Both the position numbers and the translations under genes were made by a program. A model generated the notes under the pieces. That model was not told the origin of the DNA. It did no database searches and was given only the letters and a program-made list of their open reading frames with translations. Below, in pieces: positions 22,377-33,385 of a DNA stretch of 64,000 nucleotides; within the stretch, counting starts at the first letter, position 1, and each line of letters begins with the position of its first letter. The DNA is from Dugong dugon. Taxonomy: Eukaryota; Chordata; Mammalia; Sirenia; Dugongidae. The stretch lies in NCBI GenBank assembly GCA_030035585.1, contig CM057482.1:42575501-42639500 (forward strand). Direction: 5' to 3'.

Positions 22377-22839
22377 TTAGAAAATCAATAACATCAGATA
22401 ACAACCCAAGACTAGAACACAGGACAGAGCAACCAGACAGCAACCCAGAGAGTGAAGTAAGTCACAAAAATAAATGAAAGCTAAAGCACTGAAAATAGGG
22501 AAACAAATGTCAATATGTAAAAGATGACAACATTAAAACAAAAAAGAGGGACTTAAAAAATGTAGACCTAGATTTCTCATATGGAGAGGAAGTCAAGACA
22601 ATATAAAGAAATAAAAGACTGGTATAAACGTAGAAAAATAGGGGTAAATATTAAGGTAACCACAAGGGAAACTAACAATCCTACAAGTCAAAATAAAAAA
22701 CAACAAAAATATAAAGACTCAACAAATACAAAATCAACAAAAATGAAAACAATGAAAAGAAAATACATAAAGAAAAATGACTCAGTACAGAAAATTAAGT
22801 GGAACGTAGAAACTGTGAACAACACACAAAAAAAGACAT

Positions 22840-23497
22840 CAAAATGACAGCACTAAATTCATACCTGTTAATAATTAAGTTCAAGGTAAATGGACTAAAT
22901 GCACCAATAAAGAGACAGAGAGTGGCAGATTGGATAAAAAAACACAATCCATCTATATGCTGCCTATAAGAGACACACCTTAGACTTAAAGATACAAAAA
23001 AACTAAAACTCAAAGGATGGAAAAAATATATCAAGCAAACAACACTGAAAAAAGAGCACGACTGGCAATATTAATCTCTGACAAAATAGACTTTAAAGCA
23101 AAATCCACCACAAAGGATAAGGAAGGACACTATATAATGATTAAAGGGTCAATACACCATGAGGACATAAGTATAATAAATATTTATGCACCAACGACAG
23201 GGCTCCAAAAGACATAAAACAAACTGTAACATCACTGAAAAGAGAGATAGACAGCTCCACAATAGTAGTAGGAGACTTCAACACACCACTTTTGGTGAAG
23301 GACAGAACATCCAGAAAGAAACTCAACAAAGACAGGAAAAGCTAAATGCTACAATCAACCAATTTGATCTCATAGACATATACTGAACACTCCACCCAAC
23401 AGCAGCCAAGTATAGTTTCTTTTCCAATGCACATGGAACATTCTCCAGAATAGACCACATGCTTGGCCATAAAGCAAGCCTTAACAAAATCCAAAGC
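22840..23497 (+). pseudogene. L1-B ORF2 endonuclease, truncated
   Basis: It begins near 'atgacagcactaaattcata' (22844). It reads through an 'FKVNGLNAPIKRQRVADWIK' block, 'PSICCL', and 'IINIYAPTTGLQK', the N-terminal APE-like endonuclease of L1 ORF2. Stops and frame changes occur (for example after 'CCL' and at 23217). The sequence ends at 23497, before the reverse transcriptase. No catalytic function is possible. Confidence 0.78.
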
Positions 23498-24581
23498 ATA
23501 AATCCAAAAATAAAGAAGAAAATCAAGAAGACTCAGTAAGCACAAAAGCAACAACAATGAGGGAAATGAAAAGAAAATCTATAAACAGAAAGAACCTAGC
23601 ACAGAAATTAAACAGAATAAAGACACCATCAGCACCACAAAAAAAGCATAACGAAATGACAGCAGTAATCTTATACCTATCAATAATCATACTGAATGTA
23701 AATGGCTTAAATGCACCAGTCAAGACACAGAAAGTGGTGGAATGGATAAAAAACCATGATCCATCAATATGTTGCCCTACAACAGACACATCTTGGACAT
23801 AAAGACATAAATAGGTTAAAAATCAAAGGATGGATAAATATATATCAAGTAAATAGTAATCACAAAAGAACAGGAGTGGCAATATAAATCTTTGCTAAAA
23901 TAGACAATAAAACAAAATCCATTATAAGAGACAAGAAAAGGCATTATATGACGATTAAAGGGACAATCCACCAAGAGGACATAACCATAATAAATATTTA
24001 CACATCCAGTGACAGAGATCCAAAATACATAAAACAAATTCTAACAGTACTGAAAAGGGAAATCGACAGTTATAAAATAATAGTAGGAAACTTTAACACA
24101 TCACTTTCGATGATGGATGGAACAACTAGAAAGAAACTCAACAAAATACAGAAGACCTAAGCAACAGAATTAACAAATTTCATCTCATAGACATATACAG
24201 AAGATTTCACCCAACAATAACACAGTACACATTCCTCTCCAATGCACACCGGTGATTCTCTACAATAATTCATACTTTAGACAACAAAGCAAGCCTCAAT
24301 AAATTAAAAAAAAAATCAAAACAATACATAGCATCTTCTCTGATCATGATGCTATAAAACCAGAAATCAATAACAGGAAGAACAAGAAAAAAAATACATG
24401 GAAAGTGAATAAAACCTTACTTAAAAATCAGTGGGTAATAGAAGAAATTAAAAAGGAAATGAAAAATTTCCTAGAATCAATTGAGAACAAACACACAACA
24501 TATAAAACCTTTGGGACACAGCAAAAGCAGTACTCAGAGGAGAATTTATAGCAGTAAGTGCACACAACAAAAAAGAATAAA
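23498..24581 (+). mobile_element. L1-A, segment 2: spacer end and ORF2 endonuclease
   Basis: It resumes with inter-ORF spacer ('aaagaaaatctataaacaga') that is colinear with L1-B 22750-22800 and L1-C 27470-27500. ORF2 then begins near 23657. Readable blocks include 'ILNVNGLNAPVKTQKVVEWI', 'NHDPSICC' and 'VGNFNTSLS' (the GDFN-type endonuclease motif, D replaced by N). It breaks at 24581, where L1-C has inserted, and continues at 28846. Confidence 0.82.
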
Positions 24582-25079
24582 AGTACTTCCAGGCAACATG
24601 GCACTATAGTCAAAAGCACCATGCCATCCCTACGCAGGAAAGATCAGAAAAACTAAGTTAAAGAGAGTCACTTGTCAATCCTGAAACCCTAAGCATAAAA
24701 TGAAGAGATAAGGACCTCAGCCAAGCACTGAACGGAATAAGAAACTGACAGAGAACAGAGAGCAAGGAGAGATACATGTCCCCTATCAGCTACCTCAGCT
24801 ACCGCAACACTGATCGGCCATCTTGGACTCCTACCGGAGATCAGTGAACAGGGGTATGAGAAAACAGCTTCAGAGAACTTCCAGCAGGAGACAGAACAAC
24901 CGGTAACCAGCAATATAGGCTTTCCCACCCCCCACCCTTCTTCACCCCCACTTAGCCTCCTCTGCTTCCTGCAGCCACAGTCTCTTGGCTGGGAAGCACC
25001 AGTTTCACCCCAGTGTCACTTGGATTCCACCTGCCCACACTAGCTGGCTCCCTGAGTGCCTTTTGTTGGCTGCTAGTGT

Positions 25080-25690
25080 TGCTTTTTTCTGCTTCTTTAG
25101 ATTTCTTCCTTACCTCTCACCACCTCCCCCTCCTTTTTCTCAAATATCTGGCTCCGTGCACCATCTTTGCTTCTTCCTGAAAGGCTGTGAAACACAGCTT
25201 AACTGTGAAACTGCTTTCCAGCCTGTGCCGCCACGCTGGTGGGACCCCTGGGGTGTTTTTTGTTTGTTTGCTCTGATTTGTTCTGTTTTGATTTGTTTGT
25301 TTGTTTTCTTTTTCTTTTCTTGGCTTGGGAGCCCCTTCTAGCCAGGCAATACTACATGGCTTGGAAGCTACTCCCTTACTCTGTGAAGACACACAGGGAC
25401 ATCCCTGGGGGCATTTCTTTTTTCTTGTTTTTGTTTATTTGTTGTTTTTTGTTCTGTTTTCTTCTCTCTCTTATTCCCTTTTTGTCTTTCTTCATTTCCA
25501 GTTTCTCGATTTATTCATTTTTTTCTTGTACCCTTTTTATTTTATTTTCATTTCTGTTTTTCCCCATTTCTCAGTCTCTTATCTCTCCACTCCAATAGCA
25601 TGCTCCCTTAGAACTCTTTTTTGTTTGTGTGTGTGTTTTTGGCTCCTGTTCCTCTCTCCTCTCTCTCATCTTTCCCATACCCATCTTAGA
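25080..25690 (+). repeat. Long pyrimidine-rich tract in the L1-C 5' UTR
   Basis: About 600 bp of T/C-rich sequence ('tttgtttgtttgttttcttt', 'cttctctctcttattccctt', 'ctcctctctctcatctttcc'). It generates hydrophobic chance frames (25239-25598, 25301-25798) of no biological meaning. The position, between the L1 promoter and ORF1, suggests it is part of this L1 subfamily's 5' UTR. Confidence 0.8.
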
Positions 25691-26070
25691 TCCACATATC
25701 ACAATCTACCCCCTCCTTCGTACCTACCTGCACAGTGCCCTGAACATCGCACTCCCAAGCAGCACATGCACAGCCTACTGGAACCTGCCCTGCACTGATT
25801 CCCAATCTACTCTGTCAGCCCTCGTACATACCACAAACAACCCATCCCAGCAACTCCCCTTCAGCTGGACCTGCCTGCTGTACCATGCCTGAGTGACTGA
25901 CCCAGCCCATTGGAGAAGGAGGTGAAAAGTATCGCACCCACAGATGAGCAAACAACAAAGAATGCACAGCCTGCCTGCTCAGACATAAGCAAATTAAAAA
26001 AAAAAAAAAAAAAAAGCAGGATGAAACAAACAATCTACAATAAGTAAATGAGGAAAATAACCACTGAATG

Positions 26071-27099
26071 CCCTGAAGACAGCAGGCAATATCAAAACAT
26101 TTACAAAAACAGGATAGGAAGTTTCCAGTAGGCATCCAAAATAAAACACCAGATGACTTCCCAGTAGAAGAAAAGGCACTAGACCTAAATGATAGGTAAT
26201 GCCAAGCTCTAATATTCAGAATTATCCAAGAGTTGAAGCAAAAAGCAGACAAAAATGAGGAAAAAATAGACAAATTCATGGAAAAGGCAGACAAACTCAT
26301 GTAAAATATAGACAAAAAAATGGAAGAATTCAAGAAAATAATACAGGAACAAAATGCTAAAATAAATTCACAACTAGAAATCATACAAAAACACCAATTA
26401 GAAATCCAAAAGATGAACAACAAGATTTCAGAAATGGACAGTGTCATAGAAGGGTTAAGGAGCAGGTTTGAAATGATGGAAGATAGGATCAGTGAAATTG
26501 AAGACAAATACTTGGATACCACTCTGTTTGAGGAAAAATCAGAAAAAAGAATGAAGAAAAGGGAAGAAACCCTGAGAATTATGTGGGATACAATCAAAAG
26601 CAAAAATTTCCAAGTGATTGGAGTTCCAGAACAGGGGGAGAAAACAGAAAATACAGAGAGGATCATTGAAGAACTGCTGACAGAAAACTTCCCCAACATC
26701 ATGAAAGATGAAAAGCTGGCCATCCAAGAAGCTCAACGAACCCCATATAGGACAGACCCCAAAAGAAAATCACCAAGGCATATCATAATCACACTCACTA
26801 AAACTAAAGACAAACAAAGAATCCTGAGAGCAGCTTGAGAAAAACAAAAAGTCACCTACAGAGGAGAAACAATAAGACTAAGCTCGGATTATCTGGCAGA
26901 AACCATGCAGGCAAGAAGGCAGTGGGATGACATATATAAAACCTTGAAAGAAAAAAACTGCCAGCCAAGAATAATATATCCTGAAAAACTCTTGTTTAAA
27001 TATGATGGTGAAATTAGGTCATTTCCAGATAAACGGAAATTAAGGGACTATGTAAAAACCAAACCAAACTTACAAAACTTATTGAAGGGAGTCCTTTGA
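26071..27099 (+). pseudogene. L1-C ORF1, near-complete but with stops
   Basis: The main frame 26320-26838 gives a heptad-like coiled coil ('IIQEQNAKINSQLEIIQKH', 'MMEDRISEIEDKYLD') followed by the RRM-like domain ('RIMWDTIKSKNFQVIGVPE', 'KRKSPRHIIITL'). A TGA at 26836-26838 falls in 'ILRAA*EKQK', where an arginine codon is expected. The same frame then stays open through 'MQARRQWDDIYKTLKEKNCQ' to the final 'LLKGVL' stop. The region before 26320 has several stops ('ctcatgtaaaatatag'). Of the three ORF1 copies this is the least damaged. A 302-codon minus-strand frame (25815-26723) is only its antisense shadow. Confidence 0.85.
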
Positions 27100-27548
27100 T
27101 CTGAGAACAATTAACATCAGGCCACAGGCTGAATATAGGCCACAGGATTGTACTAGCCAGATACCAACCTAGGAAATGAACTCTTAAGGACTATGCAAAA
27201 CCAGAAGAATTACTATAGGGAACCAGAGAGGTTAATCTGTAAATGGCAACAGCATCAGAACAATAAAAGAGGGAATAAACAGTGTAGGTATAGAACCTTC
27301 TAAAGGAGAGGAAGGCAAGGCAATACCAAGCAATAATAGACTGGTTCAAATCTAGGAAGATAAGGGTAAATTTCAAGGTAAACACAAAGAAAGTTAACAA
27401 ACCTACTCATCAAAATAAAGAAGAAAAACATAAAGTCTCAGTAAAAACAAAACCCATGAAAACAAAAGAAATGGAAAAAAAAAAAATCCACAAACAAAAG
27501 GAACCCAGTACAGGAGACTAAGAGGAACAAAGAAAACGTCAGCACCAC

Positions 27549-27588
27549 AAAAAAAAAAAAAACAACAACAACAACAAAAAAACACTAC
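27549..27588. repeat. A-run/(CAA)n at the L1-C deletion junction
   Basis: A poly-A run followed by (aac)n and another A-run sits exactly where spacer sequence jumps to the ORF2 C-terminus. It marks the join of the missing ORF2 segment and may be the cause, or a patch, of the deletion. Confidence 0.85.
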
Positions 27589-28845
27589 TACATGCAATCC
27601 CACTCCTAGGAATATATCCTAGAGAAATAAGAGCCATCACATGAATAGACATATGCACACATATGTTCATTGCAGCACTGTTCACAATAGAAAAAAGATA
27701 GAATCAACCTAGATACACATCAACAGATGAATGGATAAATAAACTATGGTACATACACACAATGGAGTATTATACAAAGATAAAGCATAATGATGAATCT
27801 GTGAAGAATCTCATTACATAGATGAAACTGGAGGACATTATGCTGAGTGAAATAAGTCAATCACAAAAGGACATATATTGTATGAGACCTGATTGTAAAC
27901 TCATGTAAAAGTTTACACACAAAAAGAAACAATCTTTGTTGCTTATGAGGGATGGGAGGGGTGGGGGGAACTAAACAGACAATAGATAACTGGTAGCTTT
28001 AGTGAAGGGTAAGACAGTACACAATACTGGGGAAGCCAGCACAACTTGTACAAGGAAAGGTCATGGAAGCACCATAGACACTTCAAAACTCCCTGAGGGC
28101 CTGAATTGCTGGGCAGAGGCTGTGGGGACCATGTTTTCAGGGAACATCTAGCTCAATTGGCATAACACAGTTTATAAAGACAATGTTCTACATTCTACTT
28201 TGGTGAGTAGCATCTGGGGTCTTAAAAGCCTGTGAGCAGCCATCTATGATATTCTACTGATCTCAACCCTTCAGGAGCGAGGGAAAATGAAGAGAACAAA
28301 ATATAAGGAAAAGATTAGTCCTAAGGACTAGTGGACCACAGCTACCACGGCCTCCATCAGACTGAGTCCAGTACAGCTAGATGGTGCCCAGCTACCACCA
28401 CTGACTGCTCTGACCGGGATCACAAGGGAGGGTCCTGGACAGAGCTGGAAAAGGATGTAGAACAAAATTCTAACTCACAAAAAAAGGACCAGTTTTACTG
28501 ACCTGACAGACTGGAGAAACCCCCAGAGTATGGGCCCTGGACACCCTGTTAGCTCAGTGGTGAAGTCACTCCTGAAGTTCACCATTCAGCTGGGGATTGG
28601 ACAGCCTCATAAAACAAAATGGGACTAATGAGGCACAGCAGTCCAAGGAGAAGTACTAGAATGGAGGAGGGGACAGGAAAGCTGGTGATAGGGAACCCAA
28701 GGTTGAAAAGGGACAGTGTTGACATGTCGTAGGGTTGTTAACCATTGTCATAGGGCAATATGGGTACTGACTGTTTAATGAGAAACTATTTGTTCTGTAA
28801 ATCTTCATCTAAAGTACAATAAAAAAATTAAAAAAAAAGAATAAA

Positions 28846-30217
28846 GGGCCAAAATCAATAGCTTAACCCTACAACTCAAACCAATATGAAAAGAACAGGA
28901 AAAGAAGCCCACAGTCACCAGAAGAAAGGAAATAATAAAGATTAGAGCAGAAATAAATGAAACAGAAAACACAAAAACAATAGAAAGCATCAACAATGCT
29001 AGAAGTTAGTTTTTTGAGAAGATCAATAAAACTGACAAACCACTGGCCAAACTGAGAAAGGAAAAGAATGAGAAGTTGAAAATAACCAAAATAAGAAATG
29101 AGATGGGTGACATTACAACAGAACAAATTGAGATAAAAAGGATCATAACAGAATATTATGAAAAATGGTACATGAAAAAATTTGAAAGCCTAGAAGAAAT
29201 GGAAAAATTTCTAGAAACATATTACCTACCTAAATCAATACAAACTCAGGTAGAAAAATTGAACAGACACATAACAAAAGAAGAAATTGAAGAGGTCACT
29301 AAAAAAAACAAAAAACTCACAACAGCACAACAAAAAAGCCCCAGCTCAGATGACTTCACTGCAGAATTCTACTAAACATTCAGAGAAGAGCTGACACCAA
29401 TTCTACTCAAATTATTCCAGAACATAGAAAAGAAAGGGATACTCCCTAATTCATTCTATGAAGCCAGCATAACCCTGATACCAAAACAAGGCAAAGACAC
29501 CAGTAAAAAAAGAAGATTGCAGACTGATACCCTTCATGAATATAGACACAAAAATTCCCAACAAAATCCTAGTCAATAGAATTCAATAGCATGTGAAAAA
29601 ATAATACCACATGATCAAGTGCGATTCATACCAGGGATACAAGGAGAGTTCAGCATTAGAAAATCAATCAACATAATTCACCACATAAATAAAACAAAGG
29701 ACAAGAATCACATGATTATCTTAATCGATGCAGAAAGATATTTGATAAAATCCAGTATCCTTTCCTGATAAAAACTCTCAGCAAAATAGGAACGGAAGAG
29801 AAATTTCTTCAACATAATGAAGGGCATATATACAAAACCCACAGCCAACATTCTTCTCAATGGAGAGAGACTGAAAGCATTCCCCTTGAGAATGGGAACG
29901 AGACAAGGATGCCCTTCATCACCACTCTGATTCAATATTGTACTGGAAGCCCTAGCCGGAGCAATAAGGCAGGAAAGAAATAAAGGGCATCCAGACTGGT
30001 AAGGACAAAGTAAAACTATCCCTATTCACAGATGACATGATCCTATACATAGAAAAGCTCAGAGACCCCACAAAAAAATTACTAGAACTAATACAAAGGT
30101 TCAGAAAAGTGGCAGGGTATAAGATTAACATACAAAAATCAGTTGGATTCTTTACACTAAAAAAGAGAACTCTGAAAAGGAAATCAGGAAAACAATAGCA
30201 TTTACAATAGCCCGTAA
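28846..30217 (+). mobile_element. L1-A, segment 3: ORF2 reverse transcriptase
   Basis: ORF2 resumes immediately after the L1-C target duplication ('gggccaaaatcaatagctta'), colinear with the break at 24581. An open frame at 29076-29375 carries 'GDITTEQIEIKRIITEYYEK', then 'LNRHITKEEIEEV' and 'SDDFTAEFY' with a stop, the region just before the RT fingers. Later blocks include 'LIPKQGKDT', '[11 protein letters not shown]' and '[13 protein letters not shown]' (catalytic motif at 30025-30036, FTDD in place of the usual FADD). It is cut at 30217 by an AfroSINE. Multiple stops and shifts make it inactive. Confidence 0.85.
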
Positions 30218-30388
30218 GCCAAAAACAAACAAAAAACCTCATTGCCAGCCAGTGTATTCTGACTCATAGAGACCCTATAGGACAGAGTAGAGCTGCCCCA
30301 TAGGGTTTCCAAGGAGCAGAGGGTGGATTTGAACAGCTGACCTTTTTGTTAGTGGCCGAGCTCCTAACCACTGTGCCACCAATACTCC
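30218..30388 (-). mobile_element. AfroSINE inside L1-A ORF2
   Basis: Antisense AfroSINE with 'ctgactcatagagaccctat', 'aggacagagtagagctgccc' and a tRNA-like end 'taaccactgtgccaccaata'. The target duplication is acaatagcccgtaa (30204-30217) and acaacagcccttaa (30389-30402), 12 of 14 matching. Confidence 0.92.
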
Positions 30389-31990
30389 ACAACAGCCCTT
30401 AAAAGGATAAAATACTTAGGAGTAAATCTAACTAGGGATAGAAAGACTTATACAAAGAAAACTACAAAACACCTACTACTGCAAGAAACCAAAAGAGGCC
30501 TCCCTAAATGGGAAAACACACCATGCTCAACGATAGGAAGACTTAACATTGTGAAAACGTCAATACTTCGCAAAGCCATCTATAGATATAATTCAATCCC
30601 AATCCAAATTAACAATATCCTTTTATGAAATGGAAAAACTAATCTCCAACTTCATATGGAAAAGCAAGAAGCCCTGGATAGCTAAAGCACTTTCTGGTCT
30701 CAGAACTATACAGCCATGTTAGTCAAAACAGCCTGGTACTAGTACAATGACAGACACATAGACCAATGAAACAGAATTAAGAATCCAGAAAGAAATTCAT
30801 CTAGCTATGGACAGCCGATCTTCAACAAAGGGGAGAAGTCCATTAAATGGGGAAGAGATACTTTCTTTAACAAATAGTGCTGACAAAACTGGATCAAAGA
30901 CTTAAACGTTCAACTTAAAACTATAAAGCTCATGGAAGAAAACAGAAGAACAAAGCTAGGGGCTCTAATTTATGGGATAAATAGACTATCAAACATAACT
31001 AAAAAGGCTCAAATAGCAGAAAGTAAACTAGATAACTGAGACCTCCTAAAAATGAAACACTTGTGCTCATCAAAAGACTTCTCTAAAAGAGTAAAAAGAG
31101 AACCTACAAGCTGGGGAAAAAAAATTTGGCAATGACATATCTGACAAGAGTCTAATCTCTAAAATTTATAGAAAACTTCAACACTTCAAGTACAAAAAGA
31201 TAAACAATCTAATTAAAAAATGGGCAAAGGACATGAACAGACACTTCACCAAAGAAGACATTCAAGTGGCTAACAAACACATGGAAAGATGTACAATCAG
31301 TAGCCGTTAGAGAGATGCAAATCAAAATTATGATGAGTTATCACCCATCCACCCCCCACCCCCCACCCCCCATAATCAATAAAACAGAAAACAACAAATG
31401 CTGGAGATGATGTGGGGAGATTGGAACTCTTATACACTGCTGATAGGAACGCAAAATGGTACAACAGTTTTGAAAACAATATGCGCTTCCTTGAAAAGCT
31501 AGAAATAGAAATACCATATGATCCAGTAATACCACTCCTAGTTGTATATCCTAGAGAAACAAGAACTGTGACAGGAATAGACATATGCATACTATGTTCA
31601 TTGCAGAATTATTTATAATAGGAAAAAGATGGAAACAACCTGTCCATTAACAGATGAATGGATAAACAAATTGTGGTACGTACATACAATGGAATACTGC
31701 CCAATGATAAAGAATAATGATGGATCCGCAAAATATCTCACAACATGGATGAATCTGGAGGACATTATGCTTAGTGAAATAAGTCAATCACAAAAGAACA
31801 AATATTGTACAAGACCACTATTATAAAAAGTCAAGAATAGGCTTACACAGAAAGTAAAATTCTTTGATGGTTACCAGGGATGGGAGGAGGAGAGAGTGAG
31901 AATCACTAACTAGATAGTAGACAGGTGTTAATTCTGGTAAAGGGAAAGGCAATACGCATATAGGGGAAGTCAGCACGCACACAAAAAACA
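30389..31990 (+). mobile_element. L1-A, segment 4: ORF2 C-terminus and partial 3' UTR
   Basis: It continues ORF2 with 'RIKYLGVNLTRDRKTYTKKT'-type text, 'WENTPCSTIGRLNIVKT', and the distal 'ERDANQNYDELSPI' region, interrupted by a C-rich insert (31346-31372). The cysteine-containing C-terminal region and 'WINKLWYVHTMEY' (31660-31710) follow. Colinearity with the L1-C 3' UTR is lost after 'ggggaagtcagcac' (about 31978). A short A-rich run then meets the duplicated target at 31991. So the element lacks the distal 3' UTR. Confidence 0.82.
31346..31372. repeat. (CCACCCC)n C-rich tract
   Basis: About 27 bp of almost pure C with A interruptions inside L1-A ORF2, absent from normal L1 coding sequence. 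Its complement is G-rich with runs of six, a possible quadruplex-forming site. Confidence 0.8.
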
Positions 31991-32049
31991 TACATTTTAA
32001 TAAGATCTCCAGGTGATTCTTATTGTAAAATAAATTTTGAGAACCACTG
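31991..32049 (-). mobile_element. MER5A right part
   Basis: 'tacattttaataagatctcc', 'aggtgattcttattg' and 'ttttgagaaccactg' are the antisense MER5A end, with the hAT terminal repeat at 32037-32049. It completes the element that begins before 17944. Confidence 0.8.
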
Positions 32050-32054
32050 CTCTA

Positions 32055-32145
32055 ATGGTTCTCAGAAATGGTCCCTAAACAGCATCATTAGCATTGCCCG
32101 GGAACTTGTTAGAAACACAAATTCTCAGCCTGGGTTTGAATCGGA
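32055..32145 (-). mobile_element. Second MER5A copy, antisense
   Basis: A new hAT end ('tggttctcag') is followed by 'aaatggtccctaaacagcat' and 'gcccgggaacttgttagaaa', then 'cacaaattctcagcc'. This is the opening half of antisense MER5A, lying head-to-tail with the split copy. Confidence 0.75.
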
Positions 32146-33385
32146 GTAAACAGGTTTGAAGCCCTGCTCTTCTCTCTCCTAGACCTTTCCCATTAGACCA
32201 GGGGACCCGGTGAATTTACTAGGCCAGCTGTTTGGCATCCTGATCCTGAGAGAAAGAGACTAGGGCTTGTGAGGGGCAGGGGGAGTAGGATCAAGGCAGG
32301 GACAGACCAGGGGAAGTGGAGGGTGACATTAGCATGCTGGAATGCCAGGGAAAGATGGACGAGTGTTTTCAGGGAAGTGGCATGGGGCAAGAAAATTTGA
32401 ATCTACACTTTGTATTTTTTCCAAGAACCTGGATAAATACATTTTAAATTTATTTTGTTTTTTCCCCCTGCTGCACACTGGGGTTCTAGCATTTAAGTGG
32501 AGGAGGGTCTTAGGACAAGAGTCTGGTTGGAAGAAGGATTTGGGGAACTTACTTGAAGCTCTGATTGCAAGTACACTATTTTTTGTCTGATTGAACATTT
32601 TTAGGGTAGCCTTAGAGTGCTATGGAGATTATGGGGGGAGACGAGAGCCCCTCCCCCCTTCTTTGGTACCTGTGTGGCATCTACCTATCAATACTGTTAC
32701 CTTTTTTTTTTCCTTTCCATAAAATAGTCCTGGCTTTTGGGGAAAGAAAGCAGTTAGGTGTTGCATATTTTCAATAAAAAAGATTTACTTCCATTACAGA
32801 TGAGTTGGTAGAAGCATTCTACGACCTTACACAATCTTCAGCAGCATGGAATCAAGCCCTTTGTATTATCTATTTAAGTCTTTAAATTTGGTATTTATGT
32901 TAAATACAAAATACAGTTCTTAGCATTATTCCAAGGTCACTATTCAAGATAGAAAAAATGTTAAAAGCATAGAAGTAATGCATGAAAAATCCATTATTAA
33001 GAGCGGCACCCCCTTATCTACAATAGCAGTTACTTTAACACGATTTCCCTGCATTGTGGTGACATGCTATTGCCATCATTTCTAATGCTCTGTTAATGTT
33101 TCCATTATACATCTCTATTCAGCATTTCCACCAGTTTATAACTCAATATATTCCTGAGCTAAACTTCGGTTTATGGAGATATCAGTTTGAAAACTTTGCC
33201 AAAGAAATTAAAAACATCTGAATGAAAATGCACAGACCATCTAGCTTCTTTGCACAGGGGAGCAAAACACTTTCTTGTTTGGGGGATTGGAGTGGGAAAT
33301 TGATTTTTGTCTTTTAATCAGTTGTGACCAGGATTATAATGCTATTAATGCAAAAGCATGCTAAACTAATTAAAAACCGGAGAAG
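32146..33385. other. Unassigned intergenic sequence
   Basis: Mostly unique, with a T-run at 32702-32711. Nothing coding or RNA-like was recognised. A 62-codon frame at 33385-33573 lies within the L3 remnant and is chance. Confidence 0.4.

Larger units (their letters stand above)
20012..23497 (+). mobile_element. L1-B: 5' UTR, ORF1 and start of ORF2, 3'-truncated
   Basis: A different L1 5' end begins within 'ctgggagccagggccaagac' and runs through a 1.4-kb 5' UTR (20012-21390), ORF1, a spacer and the first 650 bp of ORF2. It stops at 23497, inside the endonuclease domain, with no poly-A. L1-A spacer sequence then resumes ('aataaagaagaaaatcaaga'). A 7-bp match, ataaatc (20005-20011 and 23498-23504), flanks it. 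Loss of the 3' end is unusual for L1 and suggests a later deletion or an atypical insertion. Confidence 0.75.
24582..28832 (+). mobile_element. L1-C: 5' UTR, ORF1 and 3' UTR with ORF2 almost entirely missing
   Basis: The 5' end is 'agtacttccaggcaacatgg'. The 3' end has AATAAA (28818-28823) and an A-rich tail. A perfect 13-bp duplication of the host ORF2, aaaaaagaataaa (24569-24581 and 28833-28845), flanks it. The 5' UTR is about 1.5 kb, ORF1 ends at 27099, and the spacer reaches an A/CAA-rich run (27549-27588). Directly after that run the text is the ORF2 C-terminal region ('cccactcctaggaatatatc'), then an 800-bp 3' UTR. So the endonuclease and reverse transcriptase are absent while both ends are intact. 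It is either a deleted copy or a nonautonomous ORF1-only form. Confidence 0.9.

Noticed and set aside
25239..25798. Two overlapping plus-strand frames rich in phenylalanine and leucine, resembling membrane proteins
   Set aside because: They are translations of the pyrimidine-rich tract in the L1-C 5' UTR. The composition explains the hydrophobicity.
25815..26723. 302-codon minus-strand open frame, the longest in the window
   Set aside because: It is antisense to the L1-C 5' UTR end and ORF1. Its serine/phenylalanine/isoleucine-rich text is the complement of the lysine/glutamate-rich ORF1 coiled coil. No domain or start context supports it.
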